Positions 27,549-37,011 of a DNA stretch of 64,000 bases are shown here, piece by piece. The DNA is from Sneathiella sp. Its GTDB lineage: Bacteria; Pseudomonadota; Alphaproteobacteria; Sneathiellales; Sneathiellaceae. The position numbers and the translations under genes were made by a program. Each line of letters opens with the position of its first letter. The stretch's first letter is position 1. The stretch covers positions 1 through 64,000 of the forward strand of contig PAKP01000053.1 of NCBI GenBank assembly GCA_002706985.1, written 5' to 3'. The notes under the pieces are model-generated. The model saw nothing but the letters and a program-made list of their open reading frames with translations, did no database searches and was not told where the DNA came from.

Positions 27549-28088
27549 TTATTCTTCGAGTTCCGTATCCCAGTAAAGATAGTCGCGCCAGCTTTCGTGA
27601 AGATAGTTGGGCGGAAAGGCGCGGCCCTGTCTGTTGAGCATCTGCGGGGTGGGTATGTAGGGCCGGATTGCGGGGAACATGTTCACTTCCCGCGGAAGCC
27701 GCCCGCCTTTTTTCATGTTGCAAGGAGCGCAGGCCGTTGTGATATTCTTCCAGCTTGTCTGGCCACCGAGGCGGCGCGGCAGCACATGATCGAAGGTAAG
27801 TTCCTCGGTCGATCCGCAATACTGACAGCTGAATCCGTCCCGCAGGAAGAGATTAAATCGTGTGAAGGCGGGTTGTTTGTTCTGCTTGATATATCGTTTG
27901 AGACTGATCACGCTGGGCAGGCGCATCTCAAAGCTGGGGGAGCGGACAACGCGGTCATATTCCGAGACAATGTCCACCCGCTCAAGGAAGACTGATTTAA
28001 GCGTATCCTGCCAGGACCACAGCGACAGCGGAAAATAGCTGAGGGGCCTGTAATCGGCGTTTAAAACCAGCGCCGGATATTTCTCCAT
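27549..28088 (-). CDS. HNH endonuclease family protein
   Basis: From the ATG at 28088 (179 aa) the protein begins MEKYPALVLNADYRPLSYF, the standard start of this widely conserved family. Zinc knuckles CQYCG and CAPCN flank the HNH core (LTFDHVLPRRLGGQTSWKNI). The biological role of these stand-alone chromosomal HNH proteins is unsettled; the conserved LPREV...P tail is shared. It is not linked to a restriction or defence gene here. Confidence 0.86.
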   Translation of the reverse strand: MEKYPALVLNADYRPLSYFPLSLWSWQDTLKSVFLERVDIVSEYDRVVRSPSFEMRLPSVISLKRYIKQNKQPAFTRFNLFLRDGFSCQYCGSTEELTFDHVLPRRLGGQTSWKNITTACAPCNMKKGGRLPREVNMFPAIRPYIPTPQMLNRQGRAFPPNYLHESWRDYLYWDTELEE

Positions 28089-28298
28089 TGATGTTTGCAA
28101 GGCTCTATCGGTCTCCAAACAGGATGCTATATAGAAAGTTTGGCGCGTCCCTCTGAAAAATGCAAATGCTAATACAGTATTTTGTGTGAAATAAATATGA
28201 AACCACCGCATATTGAAGGCGCTGTGGCGCTAAGTCCGCCTGATAGGAGAACCGCGGGTAACTCGGGAATCGAACGAAGTCTGGTTTAGTCCTGTGGT

Positions 28299-28940
28299 TT
28301 AATCAGAAATGTTCTTGCGTGTTGGCGCCTGGACTACATCGGCATAGTAGCGCCACAAGATGCGGGCGGCGATGGTTCGGTATGGCCGGAGGGGCTCGGC
28401 CAGGGCATCCATATGGGCGATGTCCGGACGCACCGGTAGTTTCTTAAGATGACCGAAGGCGGATTGCAGGGCGACGTCCCCGGCAGGCCAGATATCCGTT
28501 CGGCCCAGACAGGCCATCATGTAAATTTCTGCCGTCCAGCGGCCGATCCCTTTGACTTGCGTCAACTGGCTGAGGACATCGTCGTCGTTAAGGTGGTGCA
28601 GCTTGTCGAGGGTCAATCGACCGTCCAATATATCTTCTGCGAGAGCACGGCAATAGCGTGCCTTTTGCCGGCTGAGGCCCAAACCGCGCAATTCCTCCTC
28701 GCTAAACTCGATCATCTGAGATGGCGTAAAGGGCGCGACGGCATCCGTAAGCCGTCGCCAGATCGCTTCGGCACTTGCGAGGGAGACCTGTTGTTCGACG
28801 ATGATTTTAGCCAGAGGTTCAAACCCGGCCGGGCGTGTGCGCGAAGGTAATGGCTGGATCAGGGAAATGGCATGGCTGAAGTCCGGGTCCCGGTCGCATA
28901 AAAACTCAAATGCGACCGAGAGGTCCGTATCTTCCGTCAT
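28299..28940 (-). CDS. DNA-3-methyladenine glycosylase II-like (HhH-GPD)
   Basis: Base-excision repair glycosylase of the AlkA type (213 aa) for alkylated purines. Residues around LAKIIVEQQVSLASAEAIWRR open the fold. The helix-hairpin-helix is VKGIGRWTAEIYMM and the catalytic Asp is in WPAGDVALQ. The iron-sulfur Cys of the Nth group is absent. Its ATG overlaps the ctpA stop by four bases. Confidence 0.88.
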   Translation of the reverse strand: MTEDTDLSVAFEFLCDRDPDFSHAISLIQPLPSRTRPAGFEPLAKIIVEQQVSLASAEAIWRRLTDAVAPFTPSQMIEFSEEELRGLGLSRQKARYCRALAEDILDGRLTLDKLHHLNDDDVLSQLTQVKGIGRWTAEIYMMACLGRTDIWPAGDVALQSAFGHLKKLPVRPDIAHMDALAEPLRPYRTIAARILWRYYADVVQAPTRKNISD

Positions 28941-30223
28941 TGTGTCGTTGCATAGGCCGTTGTCAGGCCGGAAGAACAGTTCAGGCTTTTCGCGGCAAGA
29001 GCAATCTGTGACTCATCACTCTCTCCCTCCGCCATGAGGTGGGGGATATCCGGCGCAAGGCCTACGTCATGGAAAGTCGGTCCGCCGCCGGTTGTAAATC
29101 GTCCCGTCGTGAGACGGAGGCCACCGCCGTTTCGAAGCGGCATCAGGGATTGCATCAGCCCTTTGCCAAAGCTTTTCTCGCCAAAGAGTTTGGCCCGGGC
29201 CTGATATTTAAGCGCGCCCGCCACAATTTCGGAGGACGATGCCGACTTGCTGTTGAGCATGACGACAATCGGCGCGCCTTTTGTCTGATCTCCGCGATCC
29301 GCTTCGCGTGCAATCAGTTCCCGTCCACGGTTTCTGACCGTATAGATATTTCCGCCATCAAGAAACGCGCTGGCGACAACCTCTGCTTCGGAAACAAGGC
29401 CGCCGGGATTGTTGCGCATATCCAGAACAATGCCGCACAGGCCGGAACCCAGGGTGCTTTCAAACTCCTCAAGTGCGGCGACAACGCCTGGGCCTGTCTT
29501 CTTGGTGAAGGAGAAAATACGGATATATCCGACATTGCCATCGACACGATGGGTGACCGCCGCGACATCCACCTCGCGGCGGGTAACGTCGATCTGGATA
29601 GGCAATGGGCTGCTCTGGCGTTGCACGGTAAGCGCGGCAACGGTATTTTCCGGGCCGCGTAATTTTGCCCTTGCCTGTGCCATTGTCAGGCCATGAATAG
29701 GCTCCCCATTGACGTGTGTAATAATATCTTTTTCCCGGACATCTGCCTCTTCCGCCCCTGATCCGCGTAGAAGATTCATAACAGTCAGATTGCCGTCGAT
29801 CATCCGGATATGGATGCCCAGCCCGACAAAATGCCCTTCCAGCCCTTCGCGATATGAGGAATAGTTCCGCGGTTCCATATAGCTGGTGTAACGATCCATT
29901 GAGGCCAGCATTGCGTTCAATGCCCGTGTTGTTGGGTCACTTTCCCAGTTTTCTCCCGCTGGTACGGCTTTCAGGCCCTCAATCGCTTTATCGATGAGAT
30001 CTTCCGGGTCCACATCATCGACATAACGCTGATCCACTGTTTGCAAGACATCTGCCATGACGTTGATATTCTGCGCCATCAACGGGTCATCCTTGACGGT
30101 TTCCCGATAAGCCAATTCGTAGCGGTCAATAGCGGCACTGACATCATGGGTTCGCGTAATCGGAATCGCACATGCTGTCACCAGCATTAACAGGTTGAGT
30201 GCGATCAAAATTCTTTTAAACAT
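28937..30223 (-). CDS. ctpA: S41 family C-terminal processing peptidase, lipoprotein
   Basis: A 428-residue protease with a lipoprotein signal: hydrophobic start and lipobox LVTAC, Cys18. The PDZ domain (about residues 120-200) contains GLGIHIRMIDGNLTV. The peptidase core has LDMRNNPGG, the catalytic Ser in SKSASSSEIVAGAL and the Lys in GEKSFGKGL. CtpA-type enzymes trim envelope proteins. The downstream glycosylase overlaps by four bases. Confidence 0.9.
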   Translation of the reverse strand: MFKRILIALNLLMLVTACAIPITRTHDVSAAIDRYELAYRETVKDDPLMAQNINVMADVLQTVDQRYVDDVDPEDLIDKAIEGLKAVPAGENWESDPTTRALNAMLASMDRYTSYMEPRNYSSYREGLEGHFVGLGIHIRMIDGNLTVMNLLRGSGAEEADVREKDIITHVNGEPIHGLTMAQARAKLRGPENTVAALTVQRQSSPLPIQIDVTRREVDVAAVTHRVDGNVGYIRIFSFTKKTGPGVVAALEEFESTLGSGLCGIVLDMRNNPGGLVSEAEVVASAFLDGGNIYTVRNRGRELIAREADRGDQTKGAPIVVMLNSKSASSSEIVAGALKYQARAKLFGEKSFGKGLMQSLMPLRNGGGLRLTTGRFTTGGGPTFHDVGLAPDIPHLMAEGESDESQIALAAKSLNCSSGLTTAYATTQ

Positions 30224-30362
30224 TTGTCTCGCCCGTAGAAATTTTTTATAATTAATAAATTCTTAACAAAGGCTAGCGCCGGGTCAGGTCACTGACAAGA
30301 AAAACAGATAAAATTTTAGGCGTATTGAATATTTTTTTCCGGACCACCCTTTTGTTAACGAT

Positions 30363-31208
30363 ATGGTAACTATAACGCGTTTTGCGCCAAGCCCAACCGG
30401 TTTTCTTCATCTCGGACATGTTTATTCGGCCTCACTTGCCTGGCGTTCCGCGCGAGAAAGCGGGGGCCGTTTCATTCTCCGGATGGAAGACATAGATAAG
30501 ACCAGATGCCGTCCGGAATTCGAGGCGGCTATCTATGAAGATCTGACCTGGCTGGGTCTGGAATGGGACCCGCCCGTTCGCCGCCAAAGTGAGCATCTGG
30601 ATGACTATTCAGCCTTGTTGGAGAAGCTCAGCGACCGCAATCTGATTTATCCCTGCTTCTGCACCCGGAAAGAAATAGCGGCGGAAATTGCCCGCAGTAA
30701 TTCTGCACCTCATGGCCCGGAAGGCCCTGTATATCCGGGCATTTGCAGGGATATGCCGGAAGCGGAACGACAAAGACGATTTGAGCAAGACGAGCCATAC
30801 GCGCTTCGGCTGAATATGGTTAATGCTATTGCGGCCGTAAAGCTTGAGACGATGCGCTTTCATGAAATCGGAAAAGGTTACATTCAGTGTAATCCGGAAC
30901 CCTTCGGAGACATCGTTCTGGCGCGCAAGGAGACGCCGACGAGCTATCATCTTGCCGTAACATTTGATGATGCAATTCAGGGTGTTAACCATATTATCCG
31001 GGGGCAGGACCTGTTCCCGTCAACCCATATTCACAGGTTGCTGCAGGGTCTGCTTGACCTTCCCACGCCGACCTATTTTCACCATGGTTTGATCTCCGAT
31101 GGGAAAGGCCGTCGCCTGTCAAAGCGTGACAAGGATGCAACAATCAAATCTTTACGCGAATATGGTTACCAGCCCGAAGAAGTGCGGAAAATGGTCGATT
31201 ATGGTTAA
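30363..31208 (+). CDS. gluQ: Glutamyl-Q tRNA(Asp) synthetase
   Basis: A truncated class I synthetase (281 aa) that attaches glutamate to queuosine in tRNA-Asp and lacks the anticodon-binding domain. Signature FAPSPTGFLHLGH and the KMSKS-like RLSKRDKDA are present. The zinc site uses CFC (residues near 99-101) and a later Cys in GICRDM. It is divergent from ctpA. Confidence 0.92.
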   Translation: MVTITRFAPSPTGFLHLGHVYSASLAWRSARESGGRFILRMEDIDKTRCRPEFEAAIYEDLTWLGLEWDPPVRRQSEHLDDYSALLEKLSDRNLIYPCFCTRKEIAAEIARSNSAPHGPEGPVYPGICRDMPEAERQRRFEQDEPYALRLNMVNAIAAVKLETMRFHEIGKGYIQCNPEPFGDIVLARKETPTSYHLAVTFDDAIQGVNHIIRGQDLFPSTHIHRLLQGLLDLPTPTYFHHGLISDGKGRRLSKRDKDATIKSLREYGYQPEEVRKMVDYG

Positions 31209-31247
31209 TTTTCCGCCGGTTTCGCGAATCTTTTTTTACCCGTTTGA

Positions 31248-33260
31248 TTAGGCTACATCTTCGTATTTCATGATCATGTCGACCATGTCGATAATGATGC
31301 CGGCCATGTCGAAATCCTTCGGCGTATAGATTGCGCTCACTCCGGCCTTGGTGAGCTTTTCGGCATCCTCCGGCGGAATGATCCCACCGACGACAACCGG
31401 GATATCACCAATCCCGGCTTCGCGCAGCTGTTTGCAGACTTCCGTTGCGAGGGATACATGAGAGCCGGACAGGATTGAAAGGCCGACCAGGTCCACAGTG
31501 CCTGCGCGGGCCGCGTTCACAATCTGCTCCGGTGTGAGCCGGATGCCTTCATACACGACCTGCATACCGCTATCGCGCGCGGCAACAGCAATCTGTTCCG
31601 CGCCGTTCGAATGGCCATCCAGGCCTGGCTTGCCAACGAGAACCTTCAAAGGCCGACCGAGAGCTCCCGCCGCTGCTGCCACTCTCTCACGGGCCGGCTC
31701 CAGTATATCGTTCTCCGCATTGGAGATGGCGGATCCAACGCCGGTGGGGGCGCGATACTCGCCATAGACCTGACGCAGTGCTTCCGACCACTCCCCCGTC
31801 GTAACGCCCGCTTTCGCGGCCGCAATGGAGGGGGGCATAATGTTTTGACCTCCTCTGGCGGCTTTTGTCAGTTCTTCGAGCGCCTTTTGTACTTGGGCGT
31901 CATCTCGTTCTGCCCGCCAAGCTTGAAGTCGTTCAATCTGCTCCGCTTCCGCTTTTTCATCCACCGTCATAATCCCGCCGTCTGCTTCCTGAGTAAGGGG
32001 TGACGGAGCGGACTCGGTAAATTTGTTGACGCCAATGACCGGCAAATCGCCTGCGATGACCGATTGCACCCTATCGGTATTGGCATTAACAAGGCTTTCT
32101 TTCAGATAGCCGGTGTCCACAGCGGCAACCGCACCCCCCATTTCATCAATCAGGCGAAGCTCCTCACGGGCTGCTGCTTTCAGCTCTTCGACTTTTCGGT
32201 CGATCTCGACTGACCCTTCAAAGATATCGCCGAATTCCAGTAGATCGGTCTCATAGGCAACGATCTGCTGAAGACGGAGAGACCATTGCTGATCCCAGGG
32301 CCTGGGTAGGCCCAGCGCTTCATTCCAGGCCGGAAGCTGTACGGCCCGGGCGCGGGCATTTTTGGAAAGGACAACGGCCAGCATTTCCAACAGAATGCGA
32401 TAGACGTTGTTCTCAGGCTGCTGTTCTGTGAGGCCGAGGGAATTTACCTGCACGCCGTATCGGAATCGTCGAAATTTTTCGTCTTCAACACCATATCGAT
32501 CCCGCAGGATTTCATCCCATAGATCGACGAACGCGCGCATCTTGCACATCTCGGTGATGAACCGGATGCCGGCATTCACGAAGAAACTGATACGGCCTGT
32601 CGCGGCGGGGAAATCCTCCGCGCTGATCTGCCCGCCTTCCTTAACCGCGTCGAGGACTGCTATTGCGGTCGCCAGTGCGAAGGAGAGCTCCTGAACCGGC
32701 GTCGCACCTGCTTCCTGCAGATGGTAGGAGCAGACATTGGTCGGATTCCATTTTGGCATATGCTGATAAGTGTAGCTGACGACATCGGTTATCAGACGCA
32801 TACTGGGAGCTGGCGGGAAAATATAGGTCCCGCGCGAAAGATATTCCTTGATGATGTCATTCTGCACGGTCCCCTGAAGGGCGGAGACATCCGCGCCCTG
32901 TTCCTCGGCGACCGCGACATAGAGCGCCAGCAACCAGGCGGAGGTTGCATTGATGGTCATCGAGGTATTCATTTTTTCAAGTGGAATTTCATGGAACAAG
33001 GTCCGCATATCACCAAGATGACAGATCGGAACACCCACCTTACCAACTTCGCCGCGCGCCAGAATATGATCCGAATCGTACCCTGTCTGGGTGGGTAGGT
33101 CGAAGGCGACGGACAAGCCGGTCTGACCCCGCGCAAGGTTGGTCTTATAGAGCTCATTTGACGCCTGCGCGGAGGAATGGCCCGAATATGTGCGGAAAAG
33201 CCACGGACGATCTTTTTTTGGGGCGCCGGACTTCACGGCTTCCTGCTTGTCGTTTGCCAT
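31248..33260 (-). CDS. ecm: Ethylmalonyl-CoA mutase (MeaA-type)
   Basis: B12-dependent mutase converting ethylmalonyl-CoA to methylsuccinyl-CoA in the ethylmalonyl-CoA pathway. It is 670 residues in one chain. The catalytic barrel has RPWLFRTYSGHSSA, GLSVAFDLPTQTGYDSD and the MNTSMTINATSAWL block. The cobalamin domain has the base-off motif DGHSNG with His550, then GLSILSGSH and the VVVGGIIP segment. The length and the beginning of the barrel favour Ecm (the former MeaA group) over methylmalonyl-CoA mutase. It is divergent from ccrA. Confidence 0.93.
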   Translation of the reverse strand: MANDKQEAVKSGAPKKDRPWLFRTYSGHSSAQASNELYKTNLARGQTGLSVAFDLPTQTGYDSDHILARGEVGKVGVPICHLGDMRTLFHEIPLEKMNTSMTINATSAWLLALYVAVAEEQGADVSALQGTVQNDIIKEYLSRGTYIFPPAPSMRLITDVVSYTYQHMPKWNPTNVCSYHLQEAGATPVQELSFALATAIAVLDAVKEGGQISAEDFPAATGRISFFVNAGIRFITEMCKMRAFVDLWDEILRDRYGVEDEKFRRFRYGVQVNSLGLTEQQPENNVYRILLEMLAVVLSKNARARAVQLPAWNEALGLPRPWDQQWSLRLQQIVAYETDLLEFGDIFEGSVEIDRKVEELKAAAREELRLIDEMGGAVAAVDTGYLKESLVNANTDRVQSVIAGDLPVIGVNKFTESAPSPLTQEADGGIMTVDEKAEAEQIERLQAWRAERDDAQVQKALEELTKAARGGQNIMPPSIAAAKAGVTTGEWSEALRQVYGEYRAPTGVGSAISNAENDILEPARERVAAAAGALGRPLKVLVGKPGLDGHSNGAEQIAVAARDSGMQVVYEGIRLTPEQIVNAARAGTVDLVGLSILSGSHVSLATEVCKQLREAGIGDIPVVVGGIIPPEDAEKLTKAGVSAIYTPKDFDMAGIIIDMVDMIMKYEDVA

Positions 33261-33294
33261 AATTTTCTTTCGTTTTTAAACTCTAATAAGATTG

Positions 33295-33328
33295 GTTATT
33301 ACGTGTGCTTATCGCCACACGTAATAAC
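33295..33328. promoter_or_regulatory. Perfect 13-bp inverted repeat between ecm and ccrA
   Basis: GTTATTACGTGTG (33295-33307) and CACACGTAATAAC (33316-33328) are exact reverse complements with an eight-base spacer. It lies 35 bases upstream of the ecm start and about 200 bases upstream of ccrA. No T-tract follows on either strand, so it looks more like an operator or leader hairpin than a terminator. Confidence 0.6.
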
Positions 33329-33334
33329 ATAACT

Positions 33335-33350
33335 TTGTGCTGCAGCGCAA
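33335..33350. promoter_or_regulatory. TGC-rich near-palindrome, candidate PhaR-type site
   Basis: TTGTGCTGCAGCGCAA is palindromic except for one pair (positions 4 and 13). It shares the TGCAG...CGCAA words of the phaR-phaC control region. A TGCAATGC word also occurs here (33431-33438), as in the phaR region (1844-1851). Binding by PhaR is inference. Confidence 0.3.
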
Positions 33351-33530
33351 AAAAAACTTGTTATCTGGTCAAAGGTCAGTAATCTTCTCATAAACCGGGC
33401 TAAAGTAAAGGTCTCTGTTTCGTTTTTTGATGCAATGCGATATATGAAGGCGAGAAATCGAGATTTGTAAATTCTAAAGACCTGATGCCCTATAAAGAAG
33501 ACACGATAATAAATACGAGGGATATTTTTG

Positions 33531-34835
33531 ATGTCAAATACGCAAGCTTCCGCGCTGTCCGACACAGGTAATGAGATGTCGGCAGGTGAAATCAAGGACC
33601 TGTATGAGGTTGGAGAAATTCCACCGCTCGGCCACGTGCCTTCCAAAATGTATGCTTGGGCGATCCGGCGCGAGCGCCATGGCGAACCGGAATCCGCCAT
33701 GCAGGTTGAGGTAGTTGATACGCCGGAACTGGACAGTCATGATGTCCTCGTTCTCGTTATGGCGGCTGGCGTCAACTACAACGGCGTCTGGGCAGCGCTC
33801 GGCGAGCCTATTTCCCCGTTTGATGTCCACAAACAGCCGTATCATATCGCGGGCTCTGATGCGTCAGGCGTCGTCTATGCCGTTGGCAACAAGGTGAAAC
33901 GGTTCAAGGTTGGTGATGAAGTCGTAGTTCATTGTAATCAGGACGATGGCGACGATGAAGAATGCAACGGTGGCGATCCGATGTTCTCGACGAGCCAGCG
34001 CATCTGGGGCTATGAAACACCAGACGGGTCCTTCGCGCAATTTGCGCGGGTTCAGGACCGGCAGCTGATGCCCCGGCCAAAACATCTGACCTGGGAAGAG
34101 AGCGCCTGCTATGTTCTGACGCTGGCTACGGCGTATCGCATGCTGTTCGGTCACCGGCCACATATCCTGCGTCCGGGCCATAATGTTCTTATCTGGGGTG
34201 CGTCCGGTGGCCTGGGATCGATGGCGATCCAGATATGCGCCGCCGCAGGCGCGAATGCCATCGGGGTGATTTCAGATGAAAGCAAACGCGATTTCGTAAT
34301 GTCGCTCGGTGCGAAGGGTGTGTTGAACCGGAAGGACTTCGATTGCTGGGGCCAGCTTCCCAAGGTGAACGGTGAAGGCTTCGGTGAATATATGAAGAAA
34401 ACCCGGGAATTCGGCAAGGCAATCTGGGATATCACCGGCAAAGGCAACGATGTTGATTTTGTCTTTGAACATCCGGGTGAGCAGACCTTCCCCGTCTCCT
34501 GTAACATAGTGAAGCGCGGTGGTATGGTGGTCTTCTGTGCTGGCACGACCGGATTTAACCTCACCATGGACGCGCGGTTTGTCTGGATGCGCCAGAAACG
34601 TATTCAGGGCAGCCATTTTGCTAACCTGAAACAAGCGTCACAGGCAAACAATCTGGTTGTTGAACGGCGGATTGACCCATGTATGTCCGAGGTTTTCTCA
34701 TGGGACGATATCCCCCGGGCGCATACGAAAATGATGAATAACGAGCATAAGCCTGGCAACATGGCGGTGCTGGTGTCGTCTAAATATCCGGGCCTTCGGA
34801 CTATTGAGGATGCAATTGAAGCCGGAAACGGCTAA
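33531..34835 (+). CDS. ccrA: Crotonyl-CoA carboxylase/reductase
   Basis: Key enzyme of the ethylmalonyl-CoA pathway: reductive carboxylation of crotonyl-CoA with NADPH and CO2 to ethylmalonyl-CoA. The protein has 434 residues, an MDR-superfamily fold with NADPH motif WGASGGLGSMAIQ. VNYNGVWAALGEP, the FEHPGEQTF element and IQGSHFANLKQA (with the family's conserved His) mark true carboxylase/reductase rather than plain enoyl reductase. The ATG at 33531 has a GAGGG site nine bases upstream. mcd follows after 32 bases. Confidence 0.95.
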   Translation: MSNTQASALSDTGNEMSAGEIKDLYEVGEIPPLGHVPSKMYAWAIRRERHGEPESAMQVEVVDTPELDSHDVLVLVMAAGVNYNGVWAALGEPISPFDVHKQPYHIAGSDASGVVYAVGNKVKRFKVGDEVVVHCNQDDGDDEECNGGDPMFSTSQRIWGYETPDGSFAQFARVQDRQLMPRPKHLTWEESACYVLTLATAYRMLFGHRPHILRPGHNVLIWGASGGLGSMAIQICAAAGANAIGVISDESKRDFVMSLGAKGVLNRKDFDCWGQLPKVNGEGFGEYMKKTREFGKAIWDITGKGNDVDFVFEHPGEQTFPVSCNIVKRGGMVVFCAGTTGFNLTMDARFVWMRQKRIQGSHFANLKQASQANNLVVERRIDPCMSEVFSWDDIPRAHTKMMNNEHKPGNMAVLVSSKYPGLRTIEDAIEAGNG

Positions 34836-34867
34836 GTTGCCACCAAAATAAACAAGGAAGAATAATA

Positions 34868-36562
34868 ATGACAATGTCAGAAATGACTGAAGCTCCCCGC
34901 ACTCTATTGATAAGCGGGCTGGATGTCCTTTGTGAAAAAGCTCTGGATTCCGCTGAATCCTTCAAGCAGAAGGCGATTATCTCCGTTGCCGAACTGACAC
35001 GAGGCAGCAATGGCCGGATCAGCGCGGAATTGGTTGAAGCTAACCAATACGCGACCCACGGTCTTGCCTGGCTCGCAACCTATGTCGAGGCATTGCGGGA
35101 GACACTTAACTGGTCCCGCAATCTCGCCTCTGAGGGAAAGTTGGGAGAATTGGAGCAGCTTATTCTCCAGGCGGGTTTCGCTGAGTATCTAAGCCAGATT
35201 GCAGGTGGCATTCCGATGACCTTGGGCGAAATTATCCGTCCGGCGGACCTCGGTCTGGAAGATGCCGCCATTGCCGGCTTTAAGACGGCAGAAGTTGCCG
35301 CACTGATTGACGCCGGGTACAGCGCCGACGTTAAGGAGCGTATTGCCGAGTTGATCGCGGAAGGAATGGACACAGGACATTTCGGGGACCCCGGTCTCGA
35401 TGAGACGTTCGCCATGATTCGCGACCAGTTCCGTCGGTTCGCCAATGAGGAGGTTATGCCTTACGCCCATGACTGGCATTTGAAAGACGAGTTGATCCCC
35501 ATGCCTGTGGTTCAGAAAATGTCAGAGCTTGGCGTATTCGGTCTGACCGTGCCGGAGGAATATGACGGTCTCGGCCTTGGCAAGATGTCCATGTGTGTTG
35601 TTTCGGAAGAACTCTCGCGGGGGTACATCGGTGTCGGGTCACTGGGGACGCGGTCCGAAATCGCCGCGGAACTTATTCTGACCGGTGGCACGGAAGCACA
35701 GAAGGATAAATGGCTGTCTCCCATTGCAACGGGTGAAATACTGCCAACGGCCGTGTTTACGGAACCGAACACCGGCTCCGACCTTGCCTCATTGAAGACC
35801 CGTGCCGTGAAGGACGGGGATGTCTATAAAGTTACAGGCAATAAGACATGGATTACCCATGCTGCGCGCGCTGATGTGATGACCATGCTGGTGCGGACGA
35901 ACCCGAATGAGCCGGGCTACAAAGGGCTTTCCATGTTCCTTGCAGAAAAACCGCATATGACGGAAACGGAAGATTTTCCGGCGAAGGGAATGACCGGCGG
36001 CGAGATTGAAGTGCTCGGTTATCGCGGCATGAAGGAGTATGAGCTTGGGTTTGACGATTTTGAAATCAAGGCAGAAAACCTGTTGGGCGAGGAAGAGGGG
36101 AACGGCTTCAAGCAATTGATGCAGACCTTTGAAAGCGCCCGTATCCAGACGGCAGCCCGTGCGCTGGGTGTGGCGCAGAACGCAATGGAGCTTGGGCTTC
36201 GGTACGCGCTGGACCGAATTCAGTTCGCCAGGCCGATCATCAAGTTTCCGCGCGTTGCCGGAAAGCTCTCCTGGATGGCTGTTGAAATCATGATGGCGCG
36301 GCAGCTCACATATGCCTCCGCCCGCGCGAAGGATGAAGGTCGGCGCTGTGATCTTGAGGCGGGGATGGCCAAACTTCTCGGGGCCCGCGTTGCCTGGAGC
36401 ACGGCAGACAATGCCCTGCAAATTCACGGGGGCAATGGCTTCGCGCTGGAATATCCGATCAGCCGTGTCCTGTGTGATGCGCGTATCCTCAATATTTTTG
36501 AGGGCGCCGGTGAAATTCAGGCGCAGGTGATTGCCCGCCGCCTGCTGGAAGGGGCAAACTGA
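34868..36562 (+). CDS. mcd: (2S)-methylsuccinyl-CoA dehydrogenase
   Basis: FAD acyl-CoA dehydrogenase converting methylsuccinyl-CoA to mesaconyl-CoA, passing electrons to ETF. At 564 residues it is much longer than a standard 380-residue dehydrogenase. The extra N-terminal domain of about 160 residues (LISGLDVLCEKALDSAESFKQK...) is typical of Mcd. The core shows VPEEYDGLGLGKM, FTEPNTGSDLASLKTRA and LGVAQNAMELGLRYA. The end is QIHGGNGFALEYPISR. It is cotranscribed with ccrA; etfBA is 4 kb away. Confidence 0.93.
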   Translation: MTMSEMTEAPRTLLISGLDVLCEKALDSAESFKQKAIISVAELTRGSNGRISAELVEANQYATHGLAWLATYVEALRETLNWSRNLASEGKLGELEQLILQAGFAEYLSQIAGGIPMTLGEIIRPADLGLEDAAIAGFKTAEVAALIDAGYSADVKERIAELIAEGMDTGHFGDPGLDETFAMIRDQFRRFANEEVMPYAHDWHLKDELIPMPVVQKMSELGVFGLTVPEEYDGLGLGKMSMCVVSEELSRGYIGVGSLGTRSEIAAELILTGGTEAQKDKWLSPIATGEILPTAVFTEPNTGSDLASLKTRAVKDGDVYKVTGNKTWITHAARADVMTMLVRTNPNEPGYKGLSMFLAEKPHMTETEDFPAKGMTGGEIEVLGYRGMKEYELGFDDFEIKAENLLGEEEGNGFKQLMQTFESARIQTAARALGVAQNAMELGLRYALDRIQFARPIIKFPRVAGKLSWMAVEIMMARQLTYASARAKDEGRRCDLEAGMAKLLGARVAWSTADNALQIHGGNGFALEYPISRVLCDARILNIFEGAGEIQAQVIARRLLEGAN

Positions 36563-36574
36563 CGGAGTTCCGCG

Positions 36575-37000
36575 ATGGAACAAAGGCTGTCATTGATAAC
36601 GCTTGGTGTCAGGGATCTGGCGCGAAGTACCGCCTTTTTCGAATCCCTTGGCTGGAAGCGTTCCGTAAAGGATGCTCCCGGCGTTTCCTTTTTTCAATGC
36701 GGTTCAATTGCATTCGGCCTGTTTCCGCGGGATGAATTGGCGAAAGACGCTGGCGTAACCGCCGACGGTTCCGGTTTTGAAGGGTTCTCGATTGCCTATA
36801 ATGCCCGGAGTAAGGCTGAAGTCGATGACGTGCTGTCGGAGGTTCAGTCTTTGGGCGCGGAAATCGTCAAACCGGCGGAGGATGTATTCTGGGGCGGGTA
36901 TTCCGGATATTTTCGCGACTTTGACGGTCATCTTTGGGAAGTTTCCTGGAATGCCGGGTTTGAGGTTGACAGCTCTGGCGCCGTGATGCTTCCGGATTGA
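36575..37000 (+). CDS. VOC family protein
   Basis: Glyoxalase-fold protein of 141 residues: LITLGVRDLARSTAFFESLGW at the start and YSGYFRDFDGHLWEVSWNAGF at the end, a common VOC pattern. It follows mcd by 12 bases and is likely in the ccrA-mcd operon. It is not a clear match to ethylmalonyl/methylmalonyl-CoA epimerase, which is usually about the same size but begins differently. A pathway role is possible but unproven. Confidence 0.82.
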   Translation: MEQRLSLITLGVRDLARSTAFFESLGWKRSVKDAPGVSFFQCGSIAFGLFPRDELAKDAGVTADGSGFEGFSIAYNARSKAEVDDVLSEVQSLGAEIVKPAEDVFWGGYSGYFRDFDGHLWEVSWNAGFEVDSSGAVMLPD

Positions 37001-37011
37001 TAACGCCCATT

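Noticed and set aside
28089-28298. Small RNA between the HNH and glycosylase genes
   Set aside because: Only a short GGCGC repeat is visible, with no promoter-terminator pair or conserved RNA motif.
31248-33530. Cobalamin riboswitch for ecm or nrdJ
   Set aside because: Neither leader shows the B12-box words or enough length; only the inverted repeat is visible near ecm.
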